DNA of 64,000 nucleotides from Eubacteriales bacterium mix99 (GTDB lineage Bacteria; Bacillota; Clostridia; Caldicoprobacterales; DTU083): contig CP121690.1 of assembly GCA_038396605.1 (NCBI GenBank), forward strand, positions 2,388,500-2,452,499. The letters run 5' to 3'. Shown here piece by piece: positions 12,729 to 21,430 of this stretch; within the stretch, counting starts at the first letter, position 1, and each line of letters begins with the position of its first letter. A program made the position numbers and the translations under genes. The notes beneath the pieces are model-generated. The model had not been told where the DNA came from. It saw only the letters and a list, made by a program, of their open reading frames with translations, and did not search any database.

Positions 12729-14039
12729 TCAATCGGACCGAAGCAGTTCCATCAGCGACCGGAGCGCTTCCAGTGCCGGGGAATCCAGTTTCATGGAGAA
12801 AGCCGCTTTCTCCTGAGCGTTTGTTTCCGGGATGGAAAGCAGGGAATGGCAAAGAAAAAGGAGTTCCGCCTGGTTGATGATATTTTTGCGGCTCCAGTCC
12901 GGCACAGGACCCGGATATCGAAGCTGCAGCCTCTTTGGAAACAGGGTAAGGACAACGGGCTTTTCCTTCATGGAAACCCGCCCTTCCCGGGACAGATAAA
13001 TCCATCGGAGAAGCTTTCGTATTTCCTTCTCATGGATCGGAGCATAGGATTGGATCATGTGGTCCAGAAAGGTATTCCTTATCCGGTCTATCGCTGCTTT
13101 TTGTTCCGTTTCCCCGGAATAGCGGGAGATCTCCTCCAGGCAGGACAGGACGGATCCGATCTCAAATGCGGTATAGCTGATGGCTTTCTTTTTGAAGGTA
13201 AACAGATTAAAAGCTTGCTGATAGGCAATGTTGTAAAGATTGCTGAACAGATGGAATATCTCTTCCAGCACGGTTTCCAGATTGACAAAGGGAAAGGAAC
13301 GCAGCAGGGCATTCAATATGTAGAACTGCTGGCCCATGGGAGCGGAAGCGGATCCGTCCGGTCCGTAATGAAACAGTCCGGACCGGCTCCGGCGGCTCAG
13401 GATTTCCAGAGAGGTGGCAGTCAGGAAAGAGTCCCGCCCGTGCCCGCCATTTTGGGTGTCCCGGACAGAGGCCGCCAGGGCGGCATGGGCCAGATCCATG
13501 GTCCGGATGTTGGAAATGTCCGTATCCCCGGCTATTTTGTCATACAGGCGGCGGATTTCCGGATCAAAATCAGAGGCGCTTTTCTGTGCAGGGCTGGTTT
13601 GAAGAAAGGTGGATCCCCCTTCCAGGACAGTGGAGATTTCTTCAATGGAGCAGGGGGTTTCTGCGACATATTCCAGACAAAACTGCAGCTGCAGCCCGGC
13701 AATGGCGCTCCATTCCTGCCGGTAGGATGGCTTTGCCAAAAAGGATTGCTCTTCGGTGACAAATTTGGGTAAAATTTCAGACAGGCGGGATAATACCTGT
13801 ATGGAGTATCCGGTTGCTTTCATACTGGGCCGGTCTGTATGGGGCAGCATCCCCAGTTTCCTTCCGGCCGCCTTTTCATACAGTGCGACAACCGGAGGAC
13901 AAGGCAGTCCGCGGATCAGGGGATCCTCGGAAGTCTGCCATTTTACCATTGGCAGAGTTGCCTCCGACAGATAAAATATGGACAGGGATTGAACCAGGGT
14001 AAAATCCAATATGGGATTTCCGGTTATGGATTGTGACAT
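12729..14039 (-). CDS. Conserved-looking protein of unknown function
   Basis: A 436-residue protein that I do not recognise. It is soluble by eye: no signal peptide, no membrane segment, no nucleotide-binding or metal motif. The sequence is mostly predicted helical with mixed charge; the middle (about 200-245) carries a Gly/His-rich stretch (QNGGHGRDSF ... GLFHYGPDGSASAPMG) between helical arrays. Evidence that it is real: GGAGGG 6 bases before the ATG, one long uninterrupted frame, a sensible amino-acid mix, and its position in the convergent and divergent gaps between ligA and yicC. A 308-codon frame on the opposite strand (12846-13772) is arginine/proline/glycine-rich and judged a shadow. 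Function unknown. Confidence 0.75.
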   Translation of the reverse strand: MSQSITGNPILDFTLVQSLSIFYLSEATLPMVKWQTSEDPLIRGLPCPPVVALYEKAAGRKLGMLPHTDRPSMKATGYSIQVLSRLSEILPKFVTEEQSFLAKPSYRQEWSAIAGLQLQFCLEYVAETPCSIEEISTVLEGGSTFLQTSPAQKSASDFDPEIRRLYDKIAGDTDISNIRTMDLAHAALAASVRDTQNGGHGRDSFLTATSLEILSRRSRSGLFHYGPDGSASAPMGQQFYILNALLRSFPFVNLETVLEEIFHLFSNLYNIAYQQAFNLFTFKKKAISYTAFEIGSVLSCLEEISRYSGETEQKAAIDRIRNTFLDHMIQSYAPIHEKEIRKLLRWIYLSREGRVSMKEKPVVLTLFPKRLQLRYPGPVPDWSRKNIINQAELLFLCHSLLSIPETNAQEKAAFSMKLDSPALEALRSLMELLRSD

Positions 14040-14143
14040 GCCAAGCCCTCCAATGAAAAGATTCTACATACTATCCATATGCGGGAAGGCCGACGCGTAG
14101 AAACAATATCGCGGAACCGTTTCACGAATTTTCCGGTTACCAC

Positions 14144-14173
14144 TTGCAAAGCCTGCCTGGACTGGGCTATAAT
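14144..14173 (+). promoter_or_regulatory. Promoter for the yicC-remA-gmk-rpoZ operon
   Basis: TTGCAA at 14144-14149, an 18-bp spacer and TATAAT at 14168-14173, about 40 bp before the yicC start. It sits in the divergent gap with the minus-strand unknown gene. Confidence 0.75.
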
Positions 14174-14213
14174 ACAAGGAAAGATGGTAAACAGGAAAGA
14201 TGGGAGGCTGTTC

Positions 14214-15092
14214 ATGGTTCTGAGCATGACGGGATTTGGACGGGGGGAAGCGGAAGATGCCCGCCGTAAAGTCCATGCGGAAATAAAAACCGTCAATCAT
14301 CGTTATTTGGATATTCATATGCATATGCCACGGTGTATGTCCATGCTGGAAGAGGATGCCAAGAAACAGATCCAGCAGGTGGTTACCCGCGGGCGGGTGG
14401 ATGTTACGGTGGAGTATGAAAACAAAGCACAGGATCTGATCGCTGTTTCCGTAAACGAACGTGTGGCAAATGCATATCGAAAGGCTTTTCAGGAGTTGGC
14501 TGAAAAGTTTGATATAGAGGATAAGCCGGATCTGGCGACTCTGTCCGGTATTGGGGATATCTTTACCGTAAACGAAGCTGAGGAGGATGAAGATGCTCTG
14601 CGGACCCTGTTGACTTCTGCACTGGAGCAGGCACTGCAGGCATTGACGAGGATGAGGAAAAAGGAAGGACAGTTTCTGATGGAGGATATCCGGGACCGTT
14701 CCGTTGTGATTCTGAAAATGGTGGATGCTATCGGGGAGCGTTCTCCCCTTGTAGTGGAGGAATATCGCAGAAAGCTGGAACAACGTCTGAAGGATTTGCT
14801 TTCGTCTTCCGATCTGGAGGAAACCCGTTTCAATACAGAGGTTGCCTATTTCGCAGATCGGTCCAGTATTACGGAGGAAATCATCCGGTTGCGAAGTCAT
14901 ATCGGGCAATTGCAGCAAATATTGAAAACAGGCGGCCCGATTGGAAGAAAGTTGGATTTTCTGATGCAGGAAATGAACCGGGAGGCGAATACCATCGGCT
15001 CCAAGGCGTCCGATCTTTTCATCACCAATCAGGTGGTTTCCCTGAAAAGTGAGATGGAGAAAATCCGTGAACAGGTTCAAAATCTTGAGTAA
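14214..15092 (+). CDS. yicC: YicC/YloC-family endoribonuclease
   Basis: A 292-residue protein of the YicC (YloC in Bacillus) family, reported as RNA-cleaving enzymes. It opens with the family signature MTGFGRGE and RKVHAEIKTVNHRYLDIHMHMPR, and ends with the conserved FLMQEMNREANTIGSKASD ... EMEKIREQVQN. The frame is open from 14079, but ATG 14214 has TGGGAGG about 6 bases upstream, lies after the promoter at 14144-14173, and gives the family's usual length. It heads the operon with remA, gmk and rpoZ, the same order as in Bacillus. Confidence 0.92.
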   Translation: MVLSMTGFGRGEAEDARRKVHAEIKTVNHRYLDIHMHMPRCMSMLEEDAKKQIQQVVTRGRVDVTVEYENKAQDLIAVSVNERVANAYRKAFQELAEKFDIEDKPDLATLSGIGDIFTVNEAEEDEDALRTLLTSALEQALQALTRMRKKEGQFLMEDIRDRSVVILKMVDAIGERSPLVVEEYRRKLEQRLKDLLSSSDLEETRFNTEVAYFADRSSITEEIIRLRSHIGQLQQILKTGGPIGRKLDFLMQEMNREANTIGSKASDLFITNQVVSLKSEMEKIREQVQNLE

Positions 15093-15116
15093 TACAGAAA
15101 GCAGGTAATTTCAGAT

Positions 15117-15389
15117 ATGAGGATCAAGTTAATCAACATCGGGTTTGGAAATATAGTTTCCGTAAACCGAATGATTGCGATCGTGAGTCCGGAGTCCGCT
15201 CCCATTAAGCGGATTATCCAGGATGCCAGGGACCGGGGCATGCTGATCGATGCCACCTATGGACGCAGGACCAGGGCAGTGATCATTATGGACAGTGATC
15301 ACATTATTCTCTCTGCGGTTCAACCGGAGACAGTGGCTCATCGGCTGAATTCCAGGGATACCGCCAATATGGATGGAGAAGAGGAGTAA
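15117..15389 (+). CDS. remA: RemA-like DNA-binding regulator (DUF370)
   Basis: A 90-residue protein of the RemA/DUF370 family. The family core is plain: INIGFGNIV near the N-terminus, [27 protein letters not shown] in the middle (basic, DNA-contacting) and [13 protein letters not shown] at the end. In Bacillus RemA oligomerises on DNA and activates matrix and osmoprotection genes; targets here are unknown. The gene lies between yicC (24 bp) and gmk (34 bp), its usual place in Firmicutes. Confidence 0.9.
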   Translation: MRIKLINIGFGNIVSVNRMIAIVSPESAPIKRIIQDARDRGMLIDATYGRRTRAVIIMDSDHIILSAVQPETVAHRLNSRDTANMDGEEE

Positions 15390-15423
15390 GCCGGGAAATG
15401 AATCATCTTGAAAGGATGAAAGC

Positions 15424-16035
15424 ATGAGGAAAAAGGGTTTGTTGATTGTGATATCCGGTCCATCCGGAGCGGGTAAGGGTACCATTTGTAAGGAATGGCT
15501 CCGCAGGCATCCGGAGACGGTTCTGTCTGTTTCGGTTACCACCAGGCCGCCCAGGCCTGGGGAGAAGGATGGAATCAATTATTTCTTCCGGACACCGGAA
15601 GAGTTTAAAAAAATGAAAGAGGAGAATGAGTTTCTCGAATACGCAGAGGTCTACGGACATCATTACGGTACGCCCAAAAAGTACGTACAGCAGCATTTGA
15701 TGGCAGGACAGGATGTGATTCTTGAAATTGACATTCAGGGTGCCCTTCAGGTGAAGGATCGTTTTGAAAAGGGTGTGTTTCTCTTTATCGTGCCTCCGAC
15801 CATGGACGAGCTGAAGGAGCGAATTACCAGGCGTGGAACCGAGGGCCGGGATGTTATACTGAAACGCTTTCATTGTGCCTTTGAAGAAATCAATTTTGTC
15901 AGGCGATATAATTATATTATCGTAAACGACACGGTGGAGGAAGCCGTTCAAAAGATAGAAGCCATCCTTCTGGCGGAAAAATGTCGTGTGGATCGGAATG
16001 AGGAATTGATATTGCAATTGCAGGGAGGAATATGA
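15424..16035 (+). CDS. gmk: Guanylate kinase
   Basis: A 203-residue guanylate kinase, phosphorylating GMP to GDP with ATP. The P-loop is GPSGAGKGT (11-19). The GMP-binding region shows SVTTRPPRPGEKDGINYFF and EYAEVYGHHYGTP, and the LID carries RITRRGTEG. Length is standard. ATG 15424 has GAAAGGATGA upstream. It is translated in tandem with rpoZ, whose ATG starts one base after the gmk stop codon. Confidence 0.96.
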   Translation: MRKKGLLIVISGPSGAGKGTICKEWLRRHPETVLSVSVTTRPPRPGEKDGINYFFRTPEEFKKMKEENEFLEYAEVYGHHYGTPKKYVQQHLMAGQDVILEIDIQGALQVKDRFEKGVFLFIVPPTMDELKERITRRGTEGRDVILKRFHCAFEEINFVRRYNYIIVNDTVEEAVQKIEAILLAEKCRVDRNEELILQLQGGI

Positions 16036-16036
16036 A

Positions 16037-16252
16037 ATGATTTTACCGACTCAGAATTCTTTGCTGGAAAAGGTAGACAGTAAATATACGCTTGTCGTGG
16101 AAGTGGCAAAGCGGGCAAGGCAGCTGGTAGCAGGGGAAAAGCCGCTGATAGGGGAAGAAGAGGACAACGAAGCTGCGAACCCGGTTTCCATAGCGGTAAA
16201 GGAAGTGGATGCCGATCTGATTCATTATCAGCATGAAAAAAAGCAGGCATAG
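16037..16252 (+). CDS. rpoZ: RNA polymerase omega subunit
   Basis: A 71-residue omega subunit, which helps RNA polymerase assembly by latching beta-prime. The conserved core is visible as LLEKVDSKYTLVVEVAKRARQL, followed by PVSIAVKEVDADLIHY. The ATG is 1 base after the gmk stop with the GGAGG of CAGGAGGAATATGA inside the end of gmk, so translation is coupled. coaBC, which usually follows in Firmicutes, is absent; a terminator comes next. Confidence 0.92.
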   Translation: MILPTQNSLLEKVDSKYTLVVEVAKRARQLVAGEKPLIGEEEDNEAANPVSIAVKEVDADLIHYQHEKKQA

Positions 16253-16272
16253 GAATTACCGCATTGTTTTAA

Positions 16273-16295
16273 AAAGGTACCTGGTACCTTTTTTT
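16273..16295 (+). terminator. Intrinsic terminator between rpoZ and priA
   Basis: AAAGGTAC (16273-16280), a CTG loop and GTACCTTT (16284-16291), then more T. Perfect 8-bp stem. Confidence 0.85.
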
Positions 16296-16354
16296 GTTTG
16301 CCGGAGAAAACCGCTTTCCCATTCTGCCGGGCAAGGAAACGGTGAAAGGAGTGC

Positions 16355-18610
16355 ATGTCGTTGGAAAACAGAAAGTATGCCGGAGTGGTGATCGATCAGG
16401 CGCATCCTGCCCTGGATAAACTGTTTCATTACAGCATTCCGCCGACCCTTGCCAACAAAGTCGAAGTCGGCCTGAGGGTTCAGGTCTCTTTCGGCCGCAG
16501 TATCCTCCAGGGGTATATTTTGTCGCTGGACGAAAAAGCCGATATCCCGGAGGAAAAAATCAAGCCTCTGAAAAAGTTGATGGATCCCCATCCTGTTTTG
16601 GGAAAAAGCATGATACCCCTGATTTACTGGATGAAAGAGGAGTATCACTGTATGTTGATCGAAGCGATCCGCTGCTGCATCCCTCCCGGTATCCGGGGGA
16701 ATGTAAAGGGGAAGACACAGCAGGTGGTTTATCTGACCGATACAGATTCCCTGAAGGAGTGGATTTCCTCCGTGGAGAACCGTTCCCCCAAAATGGCCGG
16801 TATTCTGCGGGCCCTGGAGCATAGAGACGGGATGCCGACAGGGGAGCTGCTGGAGTTGACCGGTGCATCCCGGTCCAGTATTCACTCCCTTCGGAAAAGG
16901 GGATATATCCGGATCCGGGAAGAAGAGACCTATCGGAATCCATGGCAGGCAGAGGAGATTTCCACCGTCCCGCCCATACTCAACGAAGAGCAGAAAAAAG
17001 CAATGCAGGCGATTTTGGTGCGCATTCGTGTCGGACACGGAACCTTGCTGTTGCATGGTGTAACAGGCAGCGGCAAGACCGAGGTCTATATGAAGGCAGC
17101 GGATCTTGTCCTGAAGCAGGGGAAACAGGTCATTGTTCTTGTACCGGAGATTTCCCTGACGCCCCAGACGGTGGGACGCTTCAAGGGGCGTTTTGGGGAC
17201 AATGTCGCCGTTCTCCACAGCGGCCTGTCCCTTGGAGAGCGTTATGATGAATGGAGAAGAATCCGGAATAATGAGGTGCAGATTGTCGTTGGAGCCAGAT
17301 CTGCCGTGTTTGCTCCCATGGAGCATCTTGGGATGATCATCATTGACGAAGCCCATGAAGACAGCTATAAGTCCGAAGTGAGGCCGCGATACCATGCGCG
17401 GGATGTTGCAGCCAGGCGCTGTGAGACGGAAGGCGCTGTCCTGGTTCTGGGAAGTGCCACGCCGGCACTGGAGGATTATACCAGGGCATTGCGCGGAGAA
17501 TATCAACTAGTGGAAATGAACGAGCGGGTGGATCATCGGGTGCTCCCGCCGGTTGATATCATTGATATGCGCCGGGAACTGGAGCTGGGCAACCGCAGTA
17601 TTTTCAGCCAGGAAATGTATCGTTCCCTTTGCGATACCCTTCGCCGCGGCGAACAGGCAATCCTTCTGATTAACCGGCGGGGGTATGCACAGTTTGTTTC
17701 CTGCAGAAGCTGCGGCGCTGTCATTAAATGCAGGAATTGCGATGTTTCCCTGACCTATCATGCAAAGGAGCGAATGCTGAAATGCCATTACTGCGGTCAC
17801 CAGGAACCTTATCCGAGAAAATGTCCGGAATGCGGCAGCCGCTATATCAAGAACTTCGGTCTGGGGACGCAAAAGGTGGAGGCGGAGCTGGGAAAGCTTT
17901 TCCCATCCGCAGGTTTGCTTCGGATGGACATGGATACCACCAGCCGGAAAGGAGCTCATCACCGGATTCTGGATGCTTTCGGGAAAGGGGATTATGATAT
18001 TCTGCTGGGAACCCAGATGGTTGCGAAAGGGCTGGATTTTCCCAATGTAACTCTGGTTGGGGTATTGGCAGCGGATGCTTCCCTGAACCTTCCCGATTAC
18101 CGAAGCTGTGAAAAAACTTTTCAATTGATTACCCAGGTAGCCGGGCGGACAGGAAGGGGCAGAAAGCCGGGACATGTGGTGGTCCAGTCCTACCAACCGG
18201 AACATTATGCCATCGAATATGCTTCGCATCATGATTATGAGGGATTTTACCGGAAAGAGATTGACATCCGGCGACAATTTGATTATCCTCCTTTTTCCCA
18301 TATTATTCGCGTTCTGATCACCGGGGAAAAAGAAAGGGAATTGGCACAATTCTCAAATAATATGGTAGAATGGATAAGGAAGCATATTGGCAGGGATATG
18401 CTTTTGAAGAGAGGGTTGCTGGATCTGGGTGCCTATCCCGCTCCGATTGAGAGAATCAACAATAAATACCGGTGGCAGGTTCTGGTTCGGATCCGGACGC
18501 AGCAGGAATTCCAGGATCGTTATCATATTCTGGCAGGGGGACTGTTGAAAACGTTCTATCCGACCCAATTCTCCATTACCCTGGATTTCAACCCCCTCAG
18601 CCTAATATAG
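16355..18610 (+). CDS. priA: Primosomal replication restart helicase PriA
   Basis: A 751-residue superfamily 2 helicase that reloads the replisome at collapsed forks. The N-terminal 3'-DNA-binding domain (about 1-105) has VIDQAHPALDKLFHYSIP and RVQVSFGRS. The helicase core has Walker A GVTGSGKTEVY (near 235) and DEAHEDSYK as motif II. The zinc-binding insert carries eight cysteines (CRSCGAVIKCRNCDVSL ... CHYCG ... CPECGS, about 450-495). Late motifs are GTQMVAKGLDFPNVTLV and QVAGRTGRG. ATG 16355 follows GAAAGGAG closely; TTG 16361 is an alternative. def follows 16 bp later. Confidence 0.95.
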   Translation: MSLENRKYAGVVIDQAHPALDKLFHYSIPPTLANKVEVGLRVQVSFGRSILQGYILSLDEKADIPEEKIKPLKKLMDPHPVLGKSMIPLIYWMKEEYHCMLIEAIRCCIPPGIRGNVKGKTQQVVYLTDTDSLKEWISSVENRSPKMAGILRALEHRDGMPTGELLELTGASRSSIHSLRKRGYIRIREEETYRNPWQAEEISTVPPILNEEQKKAMQAILVRIRVGHGTLLLHGVTGSGKTEVYMKAADLVLKQGKQVIVLVPEISLTPQTVGRFKGRFGDNVAVLHSGLSLGERYDEWRRIRNNEVQIVVGARSAVFAPMEHLGMIIIDEAHEDSYKSEVRPRYHARDVAARRCETEGAVLVLGSATPALEDYTRALRGEYQLVEMNERVDHRVLPPVDIIDMRRELELGNRSIFSQEMYRSLCDTLRRGEQAILLINRRGYAQFVSCRSCGAVIKCRNCDVSLTYHAKERMLKCHYCGHQEPYPRKCPECGSRYIKNFGLGTQKVEAELGKLFPSAGLLRMDMDTTSRKGAHHRILDAFGKGDYDILLGTQMVAKGLDFPNVTLVGVLAADASLNLPDYRSCEKTFQLITQVAGRTGRGRKPGHVVVQSYQPEHYAIEYASHHDYEGFYRKEIDIRRQFDYPPFSHIIRVLITGEKERELAQFSNNMVEWIRKHIGRDMLLKRGLLDLGAYPAPIERINNKYRWQVLVRIRTQQEFQDRYHILAGGLLKTFYPTQFSITLDFNPLSLI

Positions 18611-18626
18611 AAAAGAGTGATATAGT

Positions 18627-19085
18627 ATGGCCTTAAGGAAGATTCGGAATTACCGGAAAGATGATATTCTTCGAAAAAAGGCAAAAGAAGTGACAAAAGC
18701 CGATGACAGGGTGCGGTTACTGATCTCGGACATGATTGATACCATGTATCACGCGGATGGAGTTGGCCTGGCCGCCCCCCAGGTCGGAATATTGAAGCGG
18801 ATTGTGGTGATTGACGTGGGAGATGGGGTTCATGCTTTGATTAATCCGGAGATTATCAGTCAGTCCGGGGAGGAAATTGATTATGAAGGCTGTCTGAGCC
18901 TCCCGGGCATCCGGGGGAAAGTCAAACGGCCTGCCCATGTTGTCGTAAGGGCTCTGGACCCGGACGGGAAGGAAACAGAGCTCAGGGCAGACGGACTGCT
19001 GGCCCGGGCCGTGTGCCATGAAACCGATCACCTGGATGGAATATTGTTCATTGATAAAGTCCTGCCGGAAACATTGGAGGGCTGA
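18627..19085 (+). CDS. def: Peptide deformylase
   Basis: A 152-residue metalloenzyme that removes the formyl group from new N-termini. All three family motifs are present: GVGLAAPQVG (motif 1), EGCLSLPG (motif 2, metal cysteine) and CHETDHLDG (motif 3, HExxH). The protein begins ALRKIRNYRKDDILRKKAKEV as in type 1 Gram-positive and Clostridia enzymes. Its stop lies 3 bases before fmt, which does the opposite reaction on the initiator tRNA, the usual pairing. Confidence 0.96.
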   Translation: MALRKIRNYRKDDILRKKAKEVTKADDRVRLLISDMIDTMYHADGVGLAAPQVGILKRIVVIDVGDGVHALINPEIISQSGEEIDYEGCLSLPGIRGKVKRPAHVVVRALDPDGKETELRADGLLARAVCHETDHLDGILFIDKVLPETLEG

Positions 19086-19088
19086 GTA

Positions 19089-20045
19089 TTGAAAATTATC
19101 TTTATGGGTACCCCGGATTTTTCCATTCCTTCGGCAGATGCCGTTCAAAAGAGTGGAAATGATTTGATTGCCGTCGTTACACAGCCGGACCGACCAAAGG
19201 GCAGAGGAAAACAGGTTACCTTTTCTCCCGTCAAGAAGTGGGCGGAGGAGAGGAATATTTCCATTTATCAACCGGTCCGGATCAAGGGGGATATGGCCTT
19301 TCTGGAAAAAATCAGGCAGCTGCAGCCGGATCTGATCGTAACGGCTGCCTTTGGCCAGATTCTTCCAAAGGATTTTCTTGCCGTTCCTACGCTTGGCTGC
19401 ATCAATGTCCATGCATCCCTGCTGCCGGCCTACAGGGGGGCGTCCCCCATTCAGCAGGCTCTCATCAGTGGAGCGGACCGAACCGGCATATCGGTTATGT
19501 ATATGGATGCAGGGATGGACACCGGGGATATCATCCAACAGGAGGAAATCCGGATTGCAGAGGAGGACGATGCAGGGCAACTTCATGACAGACTTGCTGT
19601 CCTGGGCGGGCGCGTCCTTTCCCGGGTTCTGAAACAGTTTGCAGACGGGAAACCGGAAGGGGTTCCCCAGGATGCCGCAAAGGCGACCTACTGCAGCAAA
19701 ATAGAGAAATCCATGGGCGAAATCCGCTGGGAACAAAAGGCTTCCACGGTCCGGAACCTTGTACGGGGCCTGACCCCCTGGCCGGGCGCCTATACCTTTC
19801 TCCGGGAAACCCGTTTGAAGGTATGGAAGGTCATGGAGTGGGAATACTTTACAAATAACACTGTTCCAGGTACGGTTCTCCGGGCGGACAGGAATATTGG
19901 CCTGATCGTGGCCTGCCGGGACGGTGCCCTGCGCGTTGCAGAGCTTCAGATGCCTGGCGGCCGGCCCATGTCGGATCTGGATTATCTGAGGGGCAACCGG
20001 ATTGAGGTGGGCATTTGTCTGGGCAGGACAAAAAGGGGAGAGTGA
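19089..20045 (+). CDS. fmt: Methionyl-tRNA formyltransferase
   Basis: A 318-residue enzyme that formylates initiator Met-tRNA with 10-formyl-tetrahydrofolate. N-terminal formyltransferase core: FMGTPDFSIPS, VTQPDRPKGRG, and the catalytic INVHASLLPAYRGASPI with the Asn/His pair, then DAGMDTGDI. The C-terminal OB-like tRNA-binding domain runs from about 205. The start is TTG 19089, with TTGGAGGG about 7 bases upstream inside the end of def. Its last codons overlap rsmB by 4 bases. Confidence 0.95.
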   Translation: MKIIFMGTPDFSIPSADAVQKSGNDLIAVVTQPDRPKGRGKQVTFSPVKKWAEERNISIYQPVRIKGDMAFLEKIRQLQPDLIVTAAFGQILPKDFLAVPTLGCINVHASLLPAYRGASPIQQALISGADRTGISVMYMDAGMDTGDIIQQEEIRIAEEDDAGQLHDRLAVLGGRVLSRVLKQFADGKPEGVPQDAAKATYCSKIEKSMGEIRWEQKASTVRNLVRGLTPWPGAYTFLRETRLKVWKVMEWEYFTNNTVPGTVLRADRNIGLIVACRDGALRVAELQMPGGRPMSDLDYLRGNRIEVGICLGRTKRGE

Positions 20046-21430
20046 ATTCCATAGAAACAGCTGGTTCCGGCGGGACGCGGACACGGTATCTGGCGCTGAA
20101 AATATTGAAGGAAATCAACCAGGAGGGGAAGTATTCCAATATTGCCCTGAAAGAAGGCCTGCGCGGGCAATCCCTCCAGGAAAGGGATGTTGCTTTTGTT
20201 ACCCAATTGGTGTACGGTACTCTGGAAAGGCAGATTACCATTGATACCCTTCTGAAGAAGTTCGCATCTCTCCGGCGGGTAAATCCATGGGTTCTGAATA
20301 TATTGCGGCTGGGGGGATATCAGATCCTGTATCTGGACCGGGTGCCGGACTCTGCTGCCTGCAATGAGGCGGGAAAGCTCTGTGGGATGCACGGGCTGTC
20401 TGCATTGAAGGGATTTGTGAACGGCGTCCTGCGTAATGTTTCCCGAAACAGGGAACGGCTTCTGGTTCCGGAACCGGGCATTTCCCTGCCGGAAAAGCTG
20501 GCCTTTCAATATGCGTTTCCCCTATGGCTTGTTAAGAAATGGATTGCGGATTATGGCCCGGAGCAGACAGAGACGATACTGAAACCTTTCCATACAGGCG
20601 ACGTGTCCGTTCGTGTCAACACAGGGAAGCTGCCCCCCACTGCGCTGAAGGAGAAATTAACACGATGGGGATTTCATGTATTGGATGGATATTACATGAA
20701 AGAGGCGCTTCGCATCAGGGATGCAGGGGATATTGGAGCAAATTCCTTTTATCAGGATGGATCCTTTGCGGTACAGGGGGAAAGCTCCGTGCTGGATGTC
20801 CGTCTTGTGGATCCGCAGCCCGGCGAGATCCTGCTGGATGCCTGCAGTTCCCCGGGGAACAAAGCCATTTATATGGCCGAACGGATGAAGGGAAAGGGAC
20901 AGGTGACGGCCTGGGATATCCATGAACACCGGGTACGTTTGATACAGCAGAACTGTAAACGCATGAATGCCCGGATTGTGGTGCCTTCCGTTCAGGATGC
21001 CTCGTCTTATCAGCCGGAGTTCCGGGAAAGGTTTGATCGGGTATTGGTGGATGCCCCATGCTCCGGCCTTGGTACGATTTCCAAAAAACCGGATATTAAG
21101 CTGAGGGTCCGGCCGGAAGGATTATCCGGGCTTTCGGATCTTCAGGGAAAAATTCTGGAAGTATGCAGCCGTTACGTCAAACCAGACGGAGTCCTTGTAT
21201 ACAGTACCTGTACCATCAATCCTCAGGAGAATGCGGATGTGGTTTACAGGTTGCTGAAGAAAAGGCGAGACTTCGTTCTGGAGGATCCGCTGCCCTGGCT
21301 GCCGGACGCCCTTCGATCCACAGTGCGGGGCCGGATGATCCAACTGATTCCATCCCGTGATCATATGGATGGGTTTTTTATCGCCAGGTTGAGGAGGAAG
21401 AATGGAGTTGGCAAGCAATCCAAACAATAA
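20042..21430 (+). CDS. rsmB: 16S rRNA m5C967 methyltransferase RsmB
   Basis: A 462-residue SAM-dependent rRNA cytosine-C5 methyltransferase. An N-terminal NusB-like domain (about 10-135, TRYLALKILKEIN ... LGGYQILYL) precedes the Rossmann domain: LLDACSSPGNKAIYMAE for SAM binding, VDAPCSGLGT with the first active-site cysteine, and VYSTCTINPQEN with the nucleophilic cysteine. The start is unsure. GTG 20042 overlaps the fmt stop as GTGA but its AAGGGGAG sits very close; TTG 20015 is the only upstream alternative seen. Its 3' end overlaps rlmN by 29 bp. Confidence 0.92.
   Translation: MNSIETAGSGGTRTRYLALKILKEINQEGKYSNIALKEGLRGQSLQERDVAFVTQLVYGTLERQITIDTLLKKFASLRRVNPWVLNILRLGGYQILYLDRVPDSAACNEAGKLCGMHGLSALKGFVNGVLRNVSRNRERLLVPEPGISLPEKLAFQYAFPLWLVKKWIADYGPEQTETILKPFHTGDVSVRVNTGKLPPTALKEKLTRWGFHVLDGYYMKEALRIRDAGDIGANSFYQDGSFAVQGESSVLDVRLVDPQPGEILLDACSSPGNKAIYMAERMKGKGQVTAWDIHEHRVRLIQQNCKRMNARIVVPSVQDASSYQPEFRERFDRVLVDAPCSGLGTISKKPDIKLRVRPEGLSGLSDLQGKILEVCSRYVKPDGVLVYSTCTINPQENADVVYRLLKKRRDFVLEDPLPWLPDALRSTVRGRMIQLIPSRDHMDGFFIARLRRKNGVGKQSKQ

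Noticed and set aside
12846-13772. 308-codon plus-strand frame opposite the orphan gene
   Set aside because: Rich in Gly, Arg and Pro with no recognisable domain and no good ribosome site; the minus-strand frame has a perfect GGAGG site and balanced composition.
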